Assembly (NCBI GenBank): GCA_037102815.1
Contig: BTPP01000012.1
Coordinates: 682,001-746,000, forward strand
Reading direction: 5' to 3'
Length of the DNA: 64,000 nucleotides
Origin: Neurospora intermedia
Lineage: Eukaryota; Ascomycota; Sordariomycetes; Sordariales; Sordariaceae
The notes below the pieces were generated by a model, which saw only the letters and a program-made list of their open reading frames with translations, was not told the DNA's origin and ran no database searches. Shown here piece after piece: positions 10,925-24,173 of the stretch. Every line of letters starts with the position of its first letter. Position 1 is the stretch's first letter. The translations under genes were made by a program, and so were the position numbers.

Positions 10925-11750
10925 TGTTTTGCTTTTGCTTTTTGCTGCTGTTGATTGTTGATTGTTGACGAAGTATATGATGTTAGGGTCAGGTGGGGAG
11001 AAGAGGAGAAAAGGAGACAGGTAAGGCAGAAGGGGGAAAAATAGGATGGTTGGAAAGAAGGGGGAAAGGACGGTTCGCAAGAAGGCGGGGAAGATAGATG
11101 ACAGGAGGGGGATAAGATAGAGGAGGGGGGAAAAGGATCAGAGGGGATTAAGACAGCTAGGTAGGTAGGTAGTTACCCCCGCCTTCTTACACAATATGGA
11201 TGAAGGGAAGATGAAAAACGAAGGCAAAGGGAAAAAGAGTGACGCGGGTGAGTTAGTTGTTGAGTGAGTATGAACTTGAACACGACGTGAATTGAACTTG
11301 AACGCGGTGTGTTCACAAAGACGAAAACAATTGAAGGGAAGTCAGGTCGTTGAACCATGATGTCGGCCGGGTAAACGGTAAAGCTGATTGGTGTAACCTG
11401 AAGGGGATAAGAGCGATGCAGGTGCCAAGACGGCTCCCCCTCCTTTTGGAGGGGTGTATCATCCGACCCTATGTAACTCTGGGAGACTAGCCTTTTAAGA
11501 CCAAGTACTACGGCTCTAAACCTCGGGATACCAGACACGCCAGACTGATACAGCACTTTGAGAATGACTACGAGAGCTCTGGAAGTGCTTCAATAGTCAT
11601 ACAATAGGAATACCAATGCCATATCAGTGCTCTATGCATCTACAGCTACCGACACTACACACCCAATCCTCTCTCTACTCACCACTCTAATGAAACTATG
11701 ACCAAAAAAAGGAGCGAATCAACGACCAAAAAGACCAAGCAAAACAATCA
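10925..11750. other. intergenic: macro-gene promoter and vph-1 3' end
   Basis: 826 bp between the macro-domain start codon and the vph-1 stop codon, both on the minus strand. It contains purine-rich tracts and a TAGG-type repeat at about 11157-11172. The open frame at 11173-11556 (minus) has no recognisable features. No RNA gene seen. Confidence 0.5.
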
Positions 11751-14633
11751 TCAACCTATGTACTCCTTAAGCTCCTCCGACTCTTCAAGCTGTTGCTTGA
11801 ACGAGAACGGCGTGAACGGCCATCCGCCAAACTCGGCAAACTTGGAGAAGGACTCGACCCACGCAAGACGCAACGAGTGAAGCTGTTGTTTTGACCATCG
11901 TTAGAAAACAACTTCCCATACATCCGGAATGGCGACAAGCAAACTTACCATAGCAGAGACACCCTCCATGATAATCAAAATGATAACACTGAGGACAAAG
12001 AACATGGCAAACGCAACCACAAGGAAGATGGCACCGCCAAGACCCTTGGATTCCAGCGCCTTCGCCATGGTCATGGACCAGAGCACAGCCGAAAGCTGCT
12101 GATGCGCCAGCGAAAGAGCCCAGAGACGGAGGTAGGAAGCCGTGTGCGAGACCGAGTTGAGGCAGAACTCTGTCCTATTGTTAGCACGTCATCTTTGACG
12201 GATCCCGGATAAAAAAAAAAAAAACTCACCAATAGTATGAATAACCTGGTGGATCATCACTTCACCAAACTCAAATTCCTCATGTTCACCATCACCATGC
12301 TCATCGTGGGTAAGCATGGCCGCACCCTCATAGTCGTCACCGTTGCTAGGGTCCTCCTCGTCATCTTCGTCCAGAGCACTGACACGAGACCGCTCGCCAA
12401 TACCGCGATAGCCCTTGGCGCGCGCCCGATTGTTCTCCCAGCGAAGATAGAACGGCTTGAGGAAGAGTAGGATAGGAACCTGGATGACAGCCAGCAACAG
12501 GAGAATAACCTGAACTGTAGCCTGGCCAGGGTAGAGTTCGACGCCACCGTCAAGGGTACCAGGCTGCAGAAACATGTAGATCAACATGTTCAAGAGTCCA
12601 GGCGGCTGCCTACCGGTGCCGAACCAGTCGACGGACCACTTGTAGATAATGCAGAGGACGAGATAACCGAAGATAGACTGGAAGAAGATCATACCCGGGA
12701 CAAAGTTACCCCAGATATCGATCGGCCTCTTGAAGTGGCGCGCGTTAATGTATGAGAAGCACAGCGAGTACGTCATGTGCGCCCAACCCAGAATGATGGC
12801 CATCTTCATCTTGTAACTGTTGATGAAGAGCAACTCGTTCTCGGTCCCGTGCCAACGCCAATCGAGACCAAAGGGATAGCGGTAACCGTTGGGTTCGCGA
12901 AGCACAGCCTTAACGGTCATCCCTTCCTTAAAGTTTTCCGGGACAACCCACTTCCACTGACTGTCAAAAAGGGTCATGGACTTGGAGAATACATCATTGT
13001 AAATGAGACCGGTGTAGACAGAGAAAACAGCCATGACCAAAACAATGTAACGACCGTAGAAAACCATGGCGAAGAGCTCAAACGTGACCTTCTTCAAGGG
13101 CTTCTCCCAGTAGATCATGGCAAGGGCGGCGCAAAGCATGATGAGGGCGTGACCAAAGTCACCGAACATGACAGCAAAGAGGAAGGGGAAAGTGACAATG
13201 ACCGGGATGGCAGGGTTGACTTCCTGGTAGGTAGCAGTACCATAGGCGTTGACAATGGTCTGGAAAGCCTCGGTAAACTTGTTGGTCTTGAGATACGTAG
13301 GAGGGGTCTTGTTGGTCCGGATCTCGTTGATAATGGACGGGACCGAAAGACCAGCCCTGTTGTTGACATCCTGCAGAGTAGACCTGATGAGCGGCAGGTC
13401 GTTGGTAGGACACCAACCCTCAGCAATCAACGTCCGGCGAGCCCGGTCGTACGAGAAGAGGTTGAGAGTGTTATACACAGCCTTCTCCTTGCTGATGGTA
13501 ATCATCCAAGCCGAAAGTGACTGGGAGATCTGTGCAAGCTCAGCCTCGAGCGTCTGCTGGGTGTTGCGGAGGACGTTCTGGACATCTTCAAGTCTAGCGT
13601 TGACCTCGTGGACCTGATCGCGGCGCAGATCGCTGTGCTCATCGACATTGTACACCTCGGCGCCCATGGACTCGGAAATGCGGCGGATCTTGGCGAGAAT
13701 TTCCTTGCCGTGGGCAAAAATGACAAAGACGTTCTTGAGAACAGGCTCGTTGATGGTGGGATCGATCAAAGGCTCGGGAATCTCGGCCTGGTTCATGTAA
13801 AGGTTACCGCGGAGGGTACGCCAGAGGATGCGCTCAAAGGCATCGACGCGGTCTCTGCCGATAACACCGGCGACGAAACCAATGTTCATGCCAGAGAAGG
13901 AACGCTCGACATCGGCGGCGGTGTTGTGCTGCTCAACATCCTGCAGCAGAGGGGCGTCATCGTTGTCGGTGGACGCCCTAATCTCCTCGACATTGCCGTG
14001 GGCGCGGTCAAAGAAGCCGCCCGCCTCGCGCAGGACCCATCTCCATTCCGTCAGCTCGACCTCGCGCTTCTTCAATGTTTCGTAGCTCTCGTTAAGAGAA
14101 GAGACGCGCTGCTCCAGGGTCTGGGCACGTTCGGCGAGTTCGTCGATCTCGGTGGTGGTGGGCGGGGTGAGGGTGTCTACGTCGGGGTCGAATTTGCGGA
14201 GAGAGATCCCAGCCTTTTCCATCTGGGAGTGGAAGTAGCCTTGGCACGCAAGTTAGCCATGATGCCAAGTGGTGGTGACTCCGAGAGGAGGGGACATACG
14301 CAGTTGGCGTTCGACATTGTCGAGGCGTCTAATGTCTTGGGTAAATGCTCTCTGGAAAGCACTGAGTTCCGAGTTGAGCTGTAGTGGCACATATTGTTAG
14401 TGACTGACTGATGTTGATGTTATGGTTTGTTGACGTTGGTGGTGGTGGTTATGGTGGGTTCTCGTGATGCTGTGCAGGCAGGGAAGGGACTCGGGTGGCA
14501 TTACGTCTCTGAAGTGGACAAGGCCCAGCTCGCCCAGAGCATTGCAGACTTCGCGGCCGATTTCGTTGGAGATGTAGAGCTGGACCATGCTCATGTCCGC
14601 CGAGCGGAACGGCGTGTCCTGTTTCGGCGCCAT
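11751..14633 (-). CDS. vph-1: V-type ATPase subunit a (VPH1 homologue), five exons
   Basis: Membrane subunit a of the vacuolar proton pump; it links the peripheral stalk to the Vo sector and forms the proton half-channels. Exons (minus): 14633-14505, 14378-14300, 14239-12230, 12169-11949 and 11882-11751. Introns of 126, 60, 60 and 66 bp all have a CTAAC branch site. The product is 856 residues, the length I recall for the Neurospora protein. Residues 1 to about 390 are the cytosolic part with coiled coil, and the rest carries the membrane helices. The proton-pathway Arg lies in [14 protein letters not shown] (about residue 754, exon 4). An acidic loop rich in Asp/Glu/Gly lies at about 665-725. 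The start is fixed by the conserved N-terminus [20 protein letters not shown]. The sequence is so close to N. crassa vph-1 that genus Neurospora is likely. Confidence 0.97.
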
Positions 14634-16392
14634 CGTGGATGACCCGATTGAAGCGGAATGCTGTGTGCAACTCCGGGTCGTTGTCGTGGGTTTTGGTGGT
14701 GGTTTGGATTCCGTTCCAGGTTCGCTTGTTGCTACGACGTCGGAGCCTCCAACATGGAAGGCGTTGCTGCTGTGGTTCGCCAAGGTAAGGTCAGAGGTGG
14801 ACCATGCGTCGCCGCGCCCGCCAGAGGCACTCGGTGGCCACTCATGTCGCCTCTTCCCTACCGCCGCCAGCCGGTAGCACTTTGCTGACGCACATTGCCT
14901 CCAGCTGGCACTACCAAGAGGGGAGAGTGTCAGCTGGCGACCTCTTGATACGCTGTCTATACCCTAACCCTGGATCTCCAACTCTTCCTCTGTTTCTCTC
15001 ATCGCAGTGACGCCCGAACACAATGCTTTTGTCTATTCTTTCGGTGTGTATGAAAGCTTCGTTTTCGACATGCCATAGATATCCCTGGGGTGTAGATATA
15101 GTCAAGGTTTACACTATCTGCTCCCTCTAGATTTCTTTACAATCATGTTATCTATATGAACTAGTCTGGGCCAACTGAGGCATCTCGACCACTCCTCAAA
15201 CTCTCTTCAGTTCACTTTCACTTGCCCAATACAACTGAACCAACCCCTCATCACAGCGCAAGTGGACTGTCAGCCAGCAGCCCCAACACCTACCTAAACA
15301 CGGATCGATCCCATCACCTACCAACACAGAGGCAAGCACGCAGGGTACCGTCCTTTGCATCTATAATGCATATCTTATATCAACAGTTTCAGTGACATCA
15401 CTTGCAGTAACTGTTTTCCAACCTTTGCATATGTATGCATAATGAATGCATCAAGGGACCATTGGAGAGAACTTTTTATTTGATGCTCTTCAAGTTGTTC
15501 ACTGCGTCTGTCTGCTTCAACAACTCAGCCCAACGAGGAGAGGGACCCTGATTACCAACACCCACCCCCACGCGGGGTCGGGCCAAAAGGGAATGGGTGA
15601 CACCCAGTGACCACCATCCATCACACATATCAATTACTCACTCACTTATTCAGAGCGGTTTTGAAGCCAGTCCGATATCTTATCGGCTGCTCGAATATCA
15701 TTTGGCACATGCGGAATTCATAATGCTGTGAGGGTGTAATATGTACAGACTTTGCTTAGTTCAGGTAGCCGAGTAGATATGTGTACAAATGTAGCACAAA
15801 CCTCCCTCCCCTCGGGTCTTGTCCGTTCTCCCGCCAGAAGCTATCAATACACATATACATGCAACTTCGAAAGGCAGTCATCACAAAATCTGTCTGTCTC
15901 TCGCCTCCTGTTCATCTCTTCATGACCAAACAGTCAATTCCTTATCCTTTGGAAACTCCTGCTTTTTTGGTAAATGGATGTCCATCGATGCAAAGCAAAA
16001 TCTTGGATAACCCTTCTTTTCATGAAGGAAACAGAAAGCCGATGCCTCCAAAAACTCCATGCAATGACAATGACGCGAAAAGCCGGAAACCCTCAAATAC
16101 CGATGAATCCTTTGTTGGGGAAATGGATATTGGAACTCTCAACGACCTCGCTCTCGACATGCGAAAAACTAAAACAAAACGAAGAATGAAAAAAGATAAG
16201 ACTCCAAACTCCGTTGGTTGGCGCAAAAAAACCAAAGGATATAAACGCCGAAATCGCTCGCTTGTCATAGCCGGTCATACCATGCAATGCCATGCAAACA
16301 TAGGGAATACATAAGAATGAAGAAAAGTGAGTAGAGAGTCGGAAAAAAGTTATGACGAGGAACAGATCGATGGCGGATCCAAAAGGAGCTGC
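14634..16392. other. intergenic: vph-1 promoter and F-box gene 3' end
   Basis: 1.76 kb without a convincing gene. The half next to 14634 must carry the vph-1 promoter and leader; the half next to 16392 the 3' untranslated region of the F-box gene. A 177-codon plus-strand frame at 15781-16314 starts at GTG, has a Lys/Arg-rich end and no recognisable domain; I do not call it a gene. Confidence 0.5.
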
Positions 16393-18462
16393 TTAGAGCT
16401 TGCGCCCAAACATGAAGCTCCCGTACATTCCGCCGACCTCAGCTCTTGCGACGGGGATCTTTCTCATTCCCCAAGCTTCGGCGCCCATCTTCCAACCACG
16501 GCTGCCGTCATCGTGTGGCACAGAGGGGTCCTGAGACTTCTGTCGCACCATCCATCCGCGGCTTCCCACCTCCGAGGTGCGCCAGCCCATGCGCTGTAAG
16601 GTGGCAGACGACTTCACCACACGACGGAAAACATCTTCCGCCAACTCAACCACTTCGAGAGGGGCCGAGAAGGGCTTCATGATCGCACAGCGGCTGTTGA
16701 ACAGATAGACCAGGTCCAGCTCGTTACCCCACAAATCCGACAGATCGAGGAACTTGAGCGTGTGAGGAACCCATTCGAGCTGCTTCTCGATATCGTCCGT
16801 CTCGTCTGGCACGAAAATACGGTTAACATCCTCCAGAAGGAGGGATCGGCCAATTGCCAATTCCTCGAGATGCTTGGTCAAGGGCCGAAGCAAGTCAATG
16901 TGCGAAGGATCCATCTTGCTTCCCTTCAAACTGAGGGACTTGAGGGTCGTGGGAAGGGTGGGAATTAGCTCAGAAATGTCTTGGACATCAAAGAGCTGGT
17001 GGCTTCTGGCATCAGTAGCCAAGCTCAGGTATACGAGACCCTGGGCAGCAGGGTGGTTAGCGAGGAAATCAATCACGCCGCGCGCCGAGAGCAATTTGCA
17101 CTTGGCGATGTTCAGGTGAGTGATCCTGGCTGTGTAGGGAATCGACATGAGGGCCGCATCAGTGATGCGAGTACCGGCAACATCAAGGTGTGTCAACCGG
17201 GTAAGTCGGGGAAGAATAGCCTCAAAAACAGTTGAGGGCAATGTCAAGCACTTGTGCAGCGAAAGGCGGCGAATCGTCAACTGCGCGGGCCAATCCGCCG
17301 TCACTATCGACGTGAAGGAATCCTTAAAAAAGGTAGAAGTACATCCGCAAAAGTCCAAAGCCTCCATGCGCTCAAGACCCAAAAACAGCTTTCTCAACAC
17401 ATCCACACTCAAATCCTGGTCAATGTGCTCCTGGACCAAGAACTCCTGAAGATTCGGGGTCAACTCGAGGCATCGGAGCAAGGTCTCGGAAGTCAGATTG
17501 CGAGCCTGGGATCGTTCGGCAGCCGTGGAGAAGAGCTGTGAAGGGTTGAAGTGGCAGAAGTCGAGTCGTCGGACGATTGTGCCCAGCGTTTGGTGCTCGG
17601 CGATATGGGTCAGGAACTTGTGGAAGATTCTCGAGTGGGGAATGGTGATTTGGCTGTACAGCGTGCTCAAGGTCGCAAGGTGGAGTGTCTTGGACGTCAG
17701 CAACAGCGACATCAGATCGATGTTGCGCCGGGTCACGCCGTTCGGGGGAACATCGAGGAAGAGGAGGCCGATGATGGCGGCTGTCACATCACATGGTGGT
17801 TAGCGAACGGGTTGTTCCCAGATGCGAAGCGGGGGAGGGGCATTATGGAGCCGGACGGGGTACGTACTCAAAATTTCGGCAGGAAGCCTCTCGATGGGAG
17901 CCTCACCCGGCCTGATTTTGACACTTCTGGGATCCTTTGGCGGACTGCCCCAAACGTTATTCAAAATGGTCAGGTCTCCAAAGCTCCTGCTAGCAAGCTT
18001 GCCTCTAACCTGGATTCCCTTCCAGCCTTGAAAGCCGTCGGCGGGGGCAACATAGCCACGAAGCCTGCTGTTGGGTTGGGTCACTGGGGGGCGAAACTGG
18101 GTCTGGATCATGCTGAAGGTGCCGACCTTGTTTAGGGTCGAGGGGCCGGGAGTGACCTCGGGGGTGCGATCGTCAACAACCTCTTCGTCGACGTCGAAGT
18201 GGGAGATCTTGGAGTGAGTGAAGGTCTGGGTAAGGGTGTTTTCGTTCTCGCGGATGGAGGAGAAGGAAGAGCGCGACGCCCTGTCGGGAGAAGGCTGGCG
18301 GTTTTGAGTCTCACCCATAGTCCTGTTGTTGTTGTTGCACTCGTTAGGGGAAGGCAGAGCTGGGGAGAGGCACTCCTGGTCGGCAGGAGGAGTAATGGGA
18401 GGGGTTGGCGCTTGGATTTCATCCATGGCCGCGAATGTGTTGAGGTGATGCAAGATGACCAT
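16393..18462 (-). CDS. F-box protein with leucine-rich repeats, two exons
   Basis: Probably a substrate receptor of an SCF ubiquitin ligase. Exons on the minus strand are 18462-17868 and 17780-16393. The 87-bp intron has a GTACGT donor and a CAG acceptor and splits a Thr codon. The product is 660 residues from the first ATG; a second ATG in a strong context at 18426 would give 648. The first 185 residues are Pro/Ser/Thr-rich and likely disordered. The F-box (about 190-235) is formed only after splicing: ERLPAEILTAIIGLLFLD. Leucine-rich repeats follow, with repeated LTHLDVAGTRITDAAL, ITHLNIAKCKLL and LKSLSLKGSKM type units (about 340-560). The C-terminus is Gly/Arg/Trp-rich (GSRGWK, GMRKIPVARAEVGGMYGSFM). 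The target is unknown. Its upstream region is unusually long (7 kb). Confidence 0.82.
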
Positions 18463-21400
18463 GTTGATTGAGGAAGGAGGACGAAAGGTCGGAGGGGGCT
18501 TGGCCGAGCCCAATGGCAAGATTGCTATGAGGTCAGGTGTGCGACGGCGGAACAATCGAGAGTTGACAGCAAGCGATGACCTTGTTTGACGTCCTTTGTT
18601 CGGTGATTTTTTTTTTGGCTCCTTGGGGGAGAAGGGACGATGTCACAGACGTTGGCGGGCCGGGATGAATGTTCGGGGGTACAAGCAGAAGACGTTAGGG
18701 TTGGATGGAAGCTCTCGAGCGACAAGAGACGAAAAGTCGGACAGTCAAAGATCAAAAAGGTTGGAGCTATAGAGAGCCACGAACAGGGAAGGATGGTTTG
18801 TTGGTGGATCAGTTGGATTTTCGCTTGTGGTGGGATGTCGGTGTCTGGAAGCTCTTGGATCCCGGCGAGGTTATAAAGAGCCGTTCTGGGATCGCCCCTC
18901 GCCAAGTTGGGGTAACCCTGAGTCGACAGGTGAGACAGGTGTCCAAGCGCGTGGTCCCACGAGCTCACGAAAAACAGGCGTGGACAGGCGTGCCGAAAGA
19001 CCGGACTTTTTTGTTCTTTGGCGGGCGTGGACTAGTCTAACTAGCCGCTTGGTGTTTTTCTATTAGTCAAGGGATGGTGCCGTTAGGTAAGAAGAACGAG
19101 GTTGAAGGGGGTCCCGGCGATGCAAGTGATGCGGGGATGCAAGTGGAAGCAGAGGACGGGACAGGTCCAGTTCGTTGTTGGACACTGCAGTTGAAGAGTT
19201 GGAGTTGGCTCCGCAGCAGTCGTGATCTGGCTCACAGATGGTGCCAATCCCCAACGCAACAGCAGGATCCAATGTCGATAGGTGCTCGGGTCGGAGATCC
19301 CAGAGCCGTCGCCGCCGTCGCCGTCGCCGCCGCTTCTTGCCGCTGGCTACCTACCTAAGAGAGAGAGATGGCCAAAGTGCCCAGACCAACAGCCCAAACT
19401 GCTGTCAGGTGAGGCAACGTCAAAGGCAAGCTAGGTAGAGGAAGGAATAGCGTGGAGATGGAGGCTGTCGGGAGCGACCGAGAGCACAGTAGGGTACGAA
19501 TAGTAGAAGTCGCTTAAAGTGTGGCTTTTCGTTCGCAGGTACCGTGTCTTTGTACCTCTGAAACCTGGGGAAATATGTGGATTTCTGGCGCTACCAGAAA
19601 TTAGGACCGGCAGTACAAAACGTGCGCCGACCGCTTTAGTACCGATGGGGACGAAGTGGGAGTAATGGGGTAAGCGCAAGATGACCTCAAGTGCGCACGC
19701 GGTATGCGTAATTTTGGAGTTCCCCTCCGCTGGTCTTGCGTTGAAGTTCCTTTGGACGGTCGATCGGTCGGATTGCGTTGTGTTGGTCCGTCGGATGAGG
19801 TCCTGTTCCTGTTCTGTCGTTCGTTTCTTCTTCGTTGTTCGGTTACCGTACGCGGTTGGCAGGACTGTAAATAAGCGAATGTCTTGTTGGTTGTTGTTAC
19901 ACTATGGCTGACAAGAACGGCAGAAGAATCGACCAGAACAAGAAGCGAGGGCAGTTGCGAATGGAAAAAACCGGACACACTGATTAAATACTAGAGCTGA
20001 TTTGCAAAATGAAGAGTAGGTACCTAGGGCAAACCGGCAAGCGGTGCCGGGAGGGCTGCTTGAATTTTCTGTCACTCTGCTAAGTCGTCGTTTTCATTAC
20101 TCAACGCAAATTCAAGGGAAAGGATGTCCGTCCTTTGTCGCCTGCGTGGCCCTGCCCAGGAAAGACGTGCTGCCTGCCAGGAATGTACTTTGCCTGTGGC
20201 GGGACCCAGCCGTGTGGTCCATTGCCAGACCCTCAATACAGTCATTAGGTACATTACAGTCCACCCTCTGTGCCTCTGCAGAACGCAGAAACCCCTCGTT
20301 CAGTTGGCAGTTATGGACACATCCTGGATGGCTCCAGTTAAAATGGGCTAATGTCGAAGGGGAGACCGATTGATAGTGGGGTCCATCGCCGCTACAAAAA
20401 AAAGAAATGGTCGATGGATTAGGTTTCTAATGATGCCAATGGTTTCTCCTACCACTCAGACGCACGGAAGATGGAAACGCAGTGGAAATCGGGTCAAAAG
20501 CCAAGACGTCTTCCCACACGAACTGGTGATGGCCATCAGGGACCAGGCGGCCAGCGATGCAGGAATTTCTCATTTTTGCCTCATCTGTCCTGCCTTTTTG
20601 CTATCAGAGCTTCGGTTGACGGCCATTCCATGGAAAGCAATCGGGTATCTTGGGCCTGGTTGATCTTGCAGCATCAGTGACCTACCAGAGACACGAAACG
20701 GACCAACCAGAGCCTGATATCGCCCACCAAACGTCCAAATCGAGTAACTGCTTCTTGGATCATTTTTTTTGCCATCGATCGTTTAATTGATTCCAGTTTC
20801 CCAAAGACGTACGTACCGAGAGATACGCAGAGACGGATCGCTGCAATGTTGCTCAACAGCTCAAGTTGCTGACAACTGCAGATAACCCAAAATACCCAAG
20901 TTTCCATGACACACCTAGCATCACCGGTGTGAAGTGGCAGTGGTTGACAAGAATGGCTGCCAATGGCTGCTCTCCGGTGGGCTGGTGGACTGGTGGCCAG
21001 GCTCGCCAGCTTGAAGTCCTCAGCAACTTAACGGTACATGCGGTACAATACCAAAGTTACGTACTCGTACGTAATGGTTTGGGGGCGAGACTGAGAGCGA
21101 CCTTCTCCACCGACGGAATGACAGCCGCGACATCTCCACCTCAGAACCAAAGGACGCCGGCCTTTCTCCTCACGCTTCTCCAGATTCATTCCGATCCCGT
21201 GCACATTTCAACCATTTGACATATCGACTGGTACGAAGAGCACCGAATTCGCGATACATTTTTGAATCATTCTCTTATCTTGTCTTGGCCACCTCCGATG
21301 CTGCTCTGGCGATCTGCGGCTGATACGACCCTTGGCTGACGTGACCAACTTCCGAACTGTCGCTCTTTGGAGAGGGTCGAAATCGCATTCTCACAACGAC

Positions 21401-23754
21401 GTACGTCCCGACGGGCAGCCCCTTATATCATATTTCTTGTGCACTACGGATTCCCCAAACACGTTTTACGACAAGCAATTGAACCAGCAATTAAGCTTTT
21501 GTCAAATGACTCCTTGACACGGGGAGCAACAAGGGCCCGGCGACTACATATGTATTTACACTACACACACGCCGCGTTGGACCCCTTTCTGCACCCTTTG
21601 AGAGATCGACTCCACGCCGTTGTCGGCGGATCTCTCTAGCTCTTTTCTAGATGGGCCAATCAAACTCTCCATCGGAAGTCAAGGTGACCAGAAGATCAAC
21701 AACAGTGGGGAGAAGAGTCAAAAGCCCAAAAGTCAATCTCAGCCAGCCGGCCATCAAAGATGATCACCCCAAGAAGATAAGAAGACACTTGAGCAGTGCC
21801 AAAACTTTAAGCGTTGACATGGAATGATCCTGCTAGCAGACTACTGGGAGACGACGGGATTGATGAGGTGATGCCAAGCCATTGGTGTCCAGAGGTTGCA
21901 GCATTCAATGGTCCCAGAGAGGCTCAGAATTGTTCACGTGCACCTGATCATTCGCACCGCAAGTTCTCGCTTGTTTTGCTGAGAACAAGCCACTCTTCTT
22001 CTGGTTGATTCCCCAAATCCCCCCTCCCCTGTCACCGTCTTCTCCAATCCGGGGAGCCGCTTCCTGCCGCCCCGAGCTAACCCTGTCTTGACTTGCTGCG
22101 TGTCTTTCCTTGTGCTTGTCGTAGCCTCAGTCTCCCCCTTTCCCCGCATATCAGTTGGGGGAGAACCTCTACCAGACACATAGCTTGCATACAAAAAAGG
22201 GGGAAAACAGTAACGTATACCAAGAATATGTGCGTTGGGAAGGAACAAGAAAGTACCAAGTGTGCCCGGGACAAGTCCGTCGTCTATCACATCAACAAGG
22301 TGGTAATAGTCATCATTGCACAAACACATCCAAGTCGCCAACAAGCACCACACATTACACAACATTTGCAGTTTACATATTCCGTGTGACCTTTCCCCTT
22401 TTTCCATCTCCGCGGAGCTGACTGACGTCTGACCTTTAACGTTCTTCATACACTACACTACTTTGACAAGGTGGAAATAATGCGGAATTGCGTGCTGGGT
22501 GATATATGTAGATGGATTCAGGAAGCGTACATTCAGCACGTAATACTGGGTTACGTTGACGTTGACCGTGTCGTTCTATGTAACTGTGCAGTGCTGCTTT
22601 GCCAGTCAGCCTTTGCCAGGTTCACCAAGTTGTTGTCAAGTACACGCCAAATAGAATGCGTCCTGCGGACAGGAACTGAAGCCAACGTAAAGCCCATAAC
22701 AAAAAGAACTTTTCGGCAGTGCAGTCAACACAATACAAGACAAACGTCGCAGACAGGCAGGCAGAATAAAATCTGATAAAAGAGAGAATTCAAAGCCAAG
22801 ACATCCAGACCGGGCGTCCATCTCCCCCAGGTTCACTTTACCCCAGGTTTTCGGGCAGTTCCTAAAAGTCTTGGCCAGATCATCGCTCCTCCTCCCAACC
22901 CTTCCCTTCCCTTCCCCTTCCCTTCGCTCGCAGTCGCATTGATCCGTCCCCCTCCCGTCGAGTGTCACCCGCTGCGTCAACCGAACAACTTTTTCTAGCC
23001 AACAACAGCACGCGAAAAAGGCCTTGAAAACAGGGGGGCAGTTAGTGTGGTGTAAAAAGGAAGCGAGAGAAACAACAAAGAAAGGCTTTCAACGAACAAA
23101 GGTGGTGCGAAGTTTCTCCAAAAGTCCCAGGCTGGGTACCTTGTTCATCCACCGTGTCCCCAACAAAGGGAAAGGAAAAGAAATACAAAAAGACAATCGA
23201 TGGACCGACAGGTTCGTTACCTCTCGTTGTTTCACCTTCTATGAAATCTAAAAGGGCCAAAAAAACCATAAAGAAATACAAAAATTCAAGAATAATTTGA
23301 AAAAATCGAAAACAGCCAGGAAGTCGTTCCGTCCCGTCGACTGCACGTCTGTTGCTTTGCTCCCTTCCTTGGCTATGTACAGCTTACAGCTAGGAACACT
23401 TCTGCACTTTTAAGGTAGTTAGTTAATCACCTAGGGAATGCAAAGGACAAGAACATTAAAAATCGATAGGCAAGGGGAAAGAAAATAAGAAAGAAAAGAG
23501 AACTAAGGGGATTTTTACAGTACTTACCTGCTGCTTGTTGGTGATGTGATGACCTGCTAGTTACGTCTAGTAAGGTTTTGACCTGCCAAGTATGGTAGTT
23601 GGTAACGTCTAGCTGGTTGAATGCTAGTATCTCTCAGGTCTCTACACCCTCTTTTCCCTCTTTCCTCTATTTCGTCAGGTTTTACTTCCCCTCAGTCATT
23701 TCCTACCTACTTACTCATATACATGATCAATACCTACCGAATAGCCACTCTCAC

Positions 23755-23793
23755 CATCCCGATCCGACATCCCGATCCGACATCCCGATCCGA
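23755..23793. repeat. three tandem copies of a 13-bp unit
   Basis: The unit CATCCCGATCCGA occurs three times without a gap, followed by a degenerate partial copy. It lies in non-coding DNA. Confidence 0.95.
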
Positions 23794-24007
23794 TATCCGT
23801 CTTCCGTCTCCCGTATCTAAGCGGCAGACTCTCATCGAGAGATCAGATTCTCAAGATTTTCCAAGCTCGTACATGTAAAGCGAGCGAGCCGTTGCGAGCC
23901 GTTGCCGCCAACTTACCTAGCGAGCTACCTACCTATGTAACTCCAACGTAACATTCCTTTTTGACGATCAGACGAGTCCAAGATCGACATATGTACATAC
24001 CCGCTTA

Positions 24008-24062
24008 GTTTTCAAGCTTTCAAGCTTTCGTCCAAGCTTTCAAGCGATCACTCAAGCTTTCA
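24008..24062. repeat. cluster of CAAGCTTTCAA repeats
   Basis: Four overlapping or closely spaced copies of a nearly palindromic CAAGCTTTCAA-type motif within 55 bp. It could be a multimerised binding site or simple slippage. Confidence 0.8.
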
Positions 24063-24093
24063 ACCGGCCTCGGCAATGTTCCATCTGTCTGTC

Positions 24094-24173
24094 TGTCGAT
24101 GGAACTAACACCTTCCGTTGATGGAACCACTGGCCGTTTGTCGATCAAACTAACACCTTCCGTCGATGGAACC
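24094..24173. repeat. 35-bp direct repeat, two copies
   Basis: Two copies (24094-24128 and 24139-24173) share the core AACTAACACCTTCCGT plus flanking GATGGAACC, with few mismatches and a 10-bp spacer. The short length and only two copies exclude a CRISPR array. Confidence 0.85.

Noticed and set aside
12777-13520. 247-codon plus-strand frame (and 258 codons at 13608-14384)
   Set aside because: Antisense shadows of the large vph-1 exon, whose protein is unmistakable.
15781-16314. 177-codon frame with a Lys-rich end
   Set aside because: Starts at GTG, has no domain, and lies where the 3' region of the F-box gene is expected.
24094-24173. possible CRISPR-like direct repeats
   Set aside because: Only two copies with a 10-bp spacer, in a eukaryotic genome.
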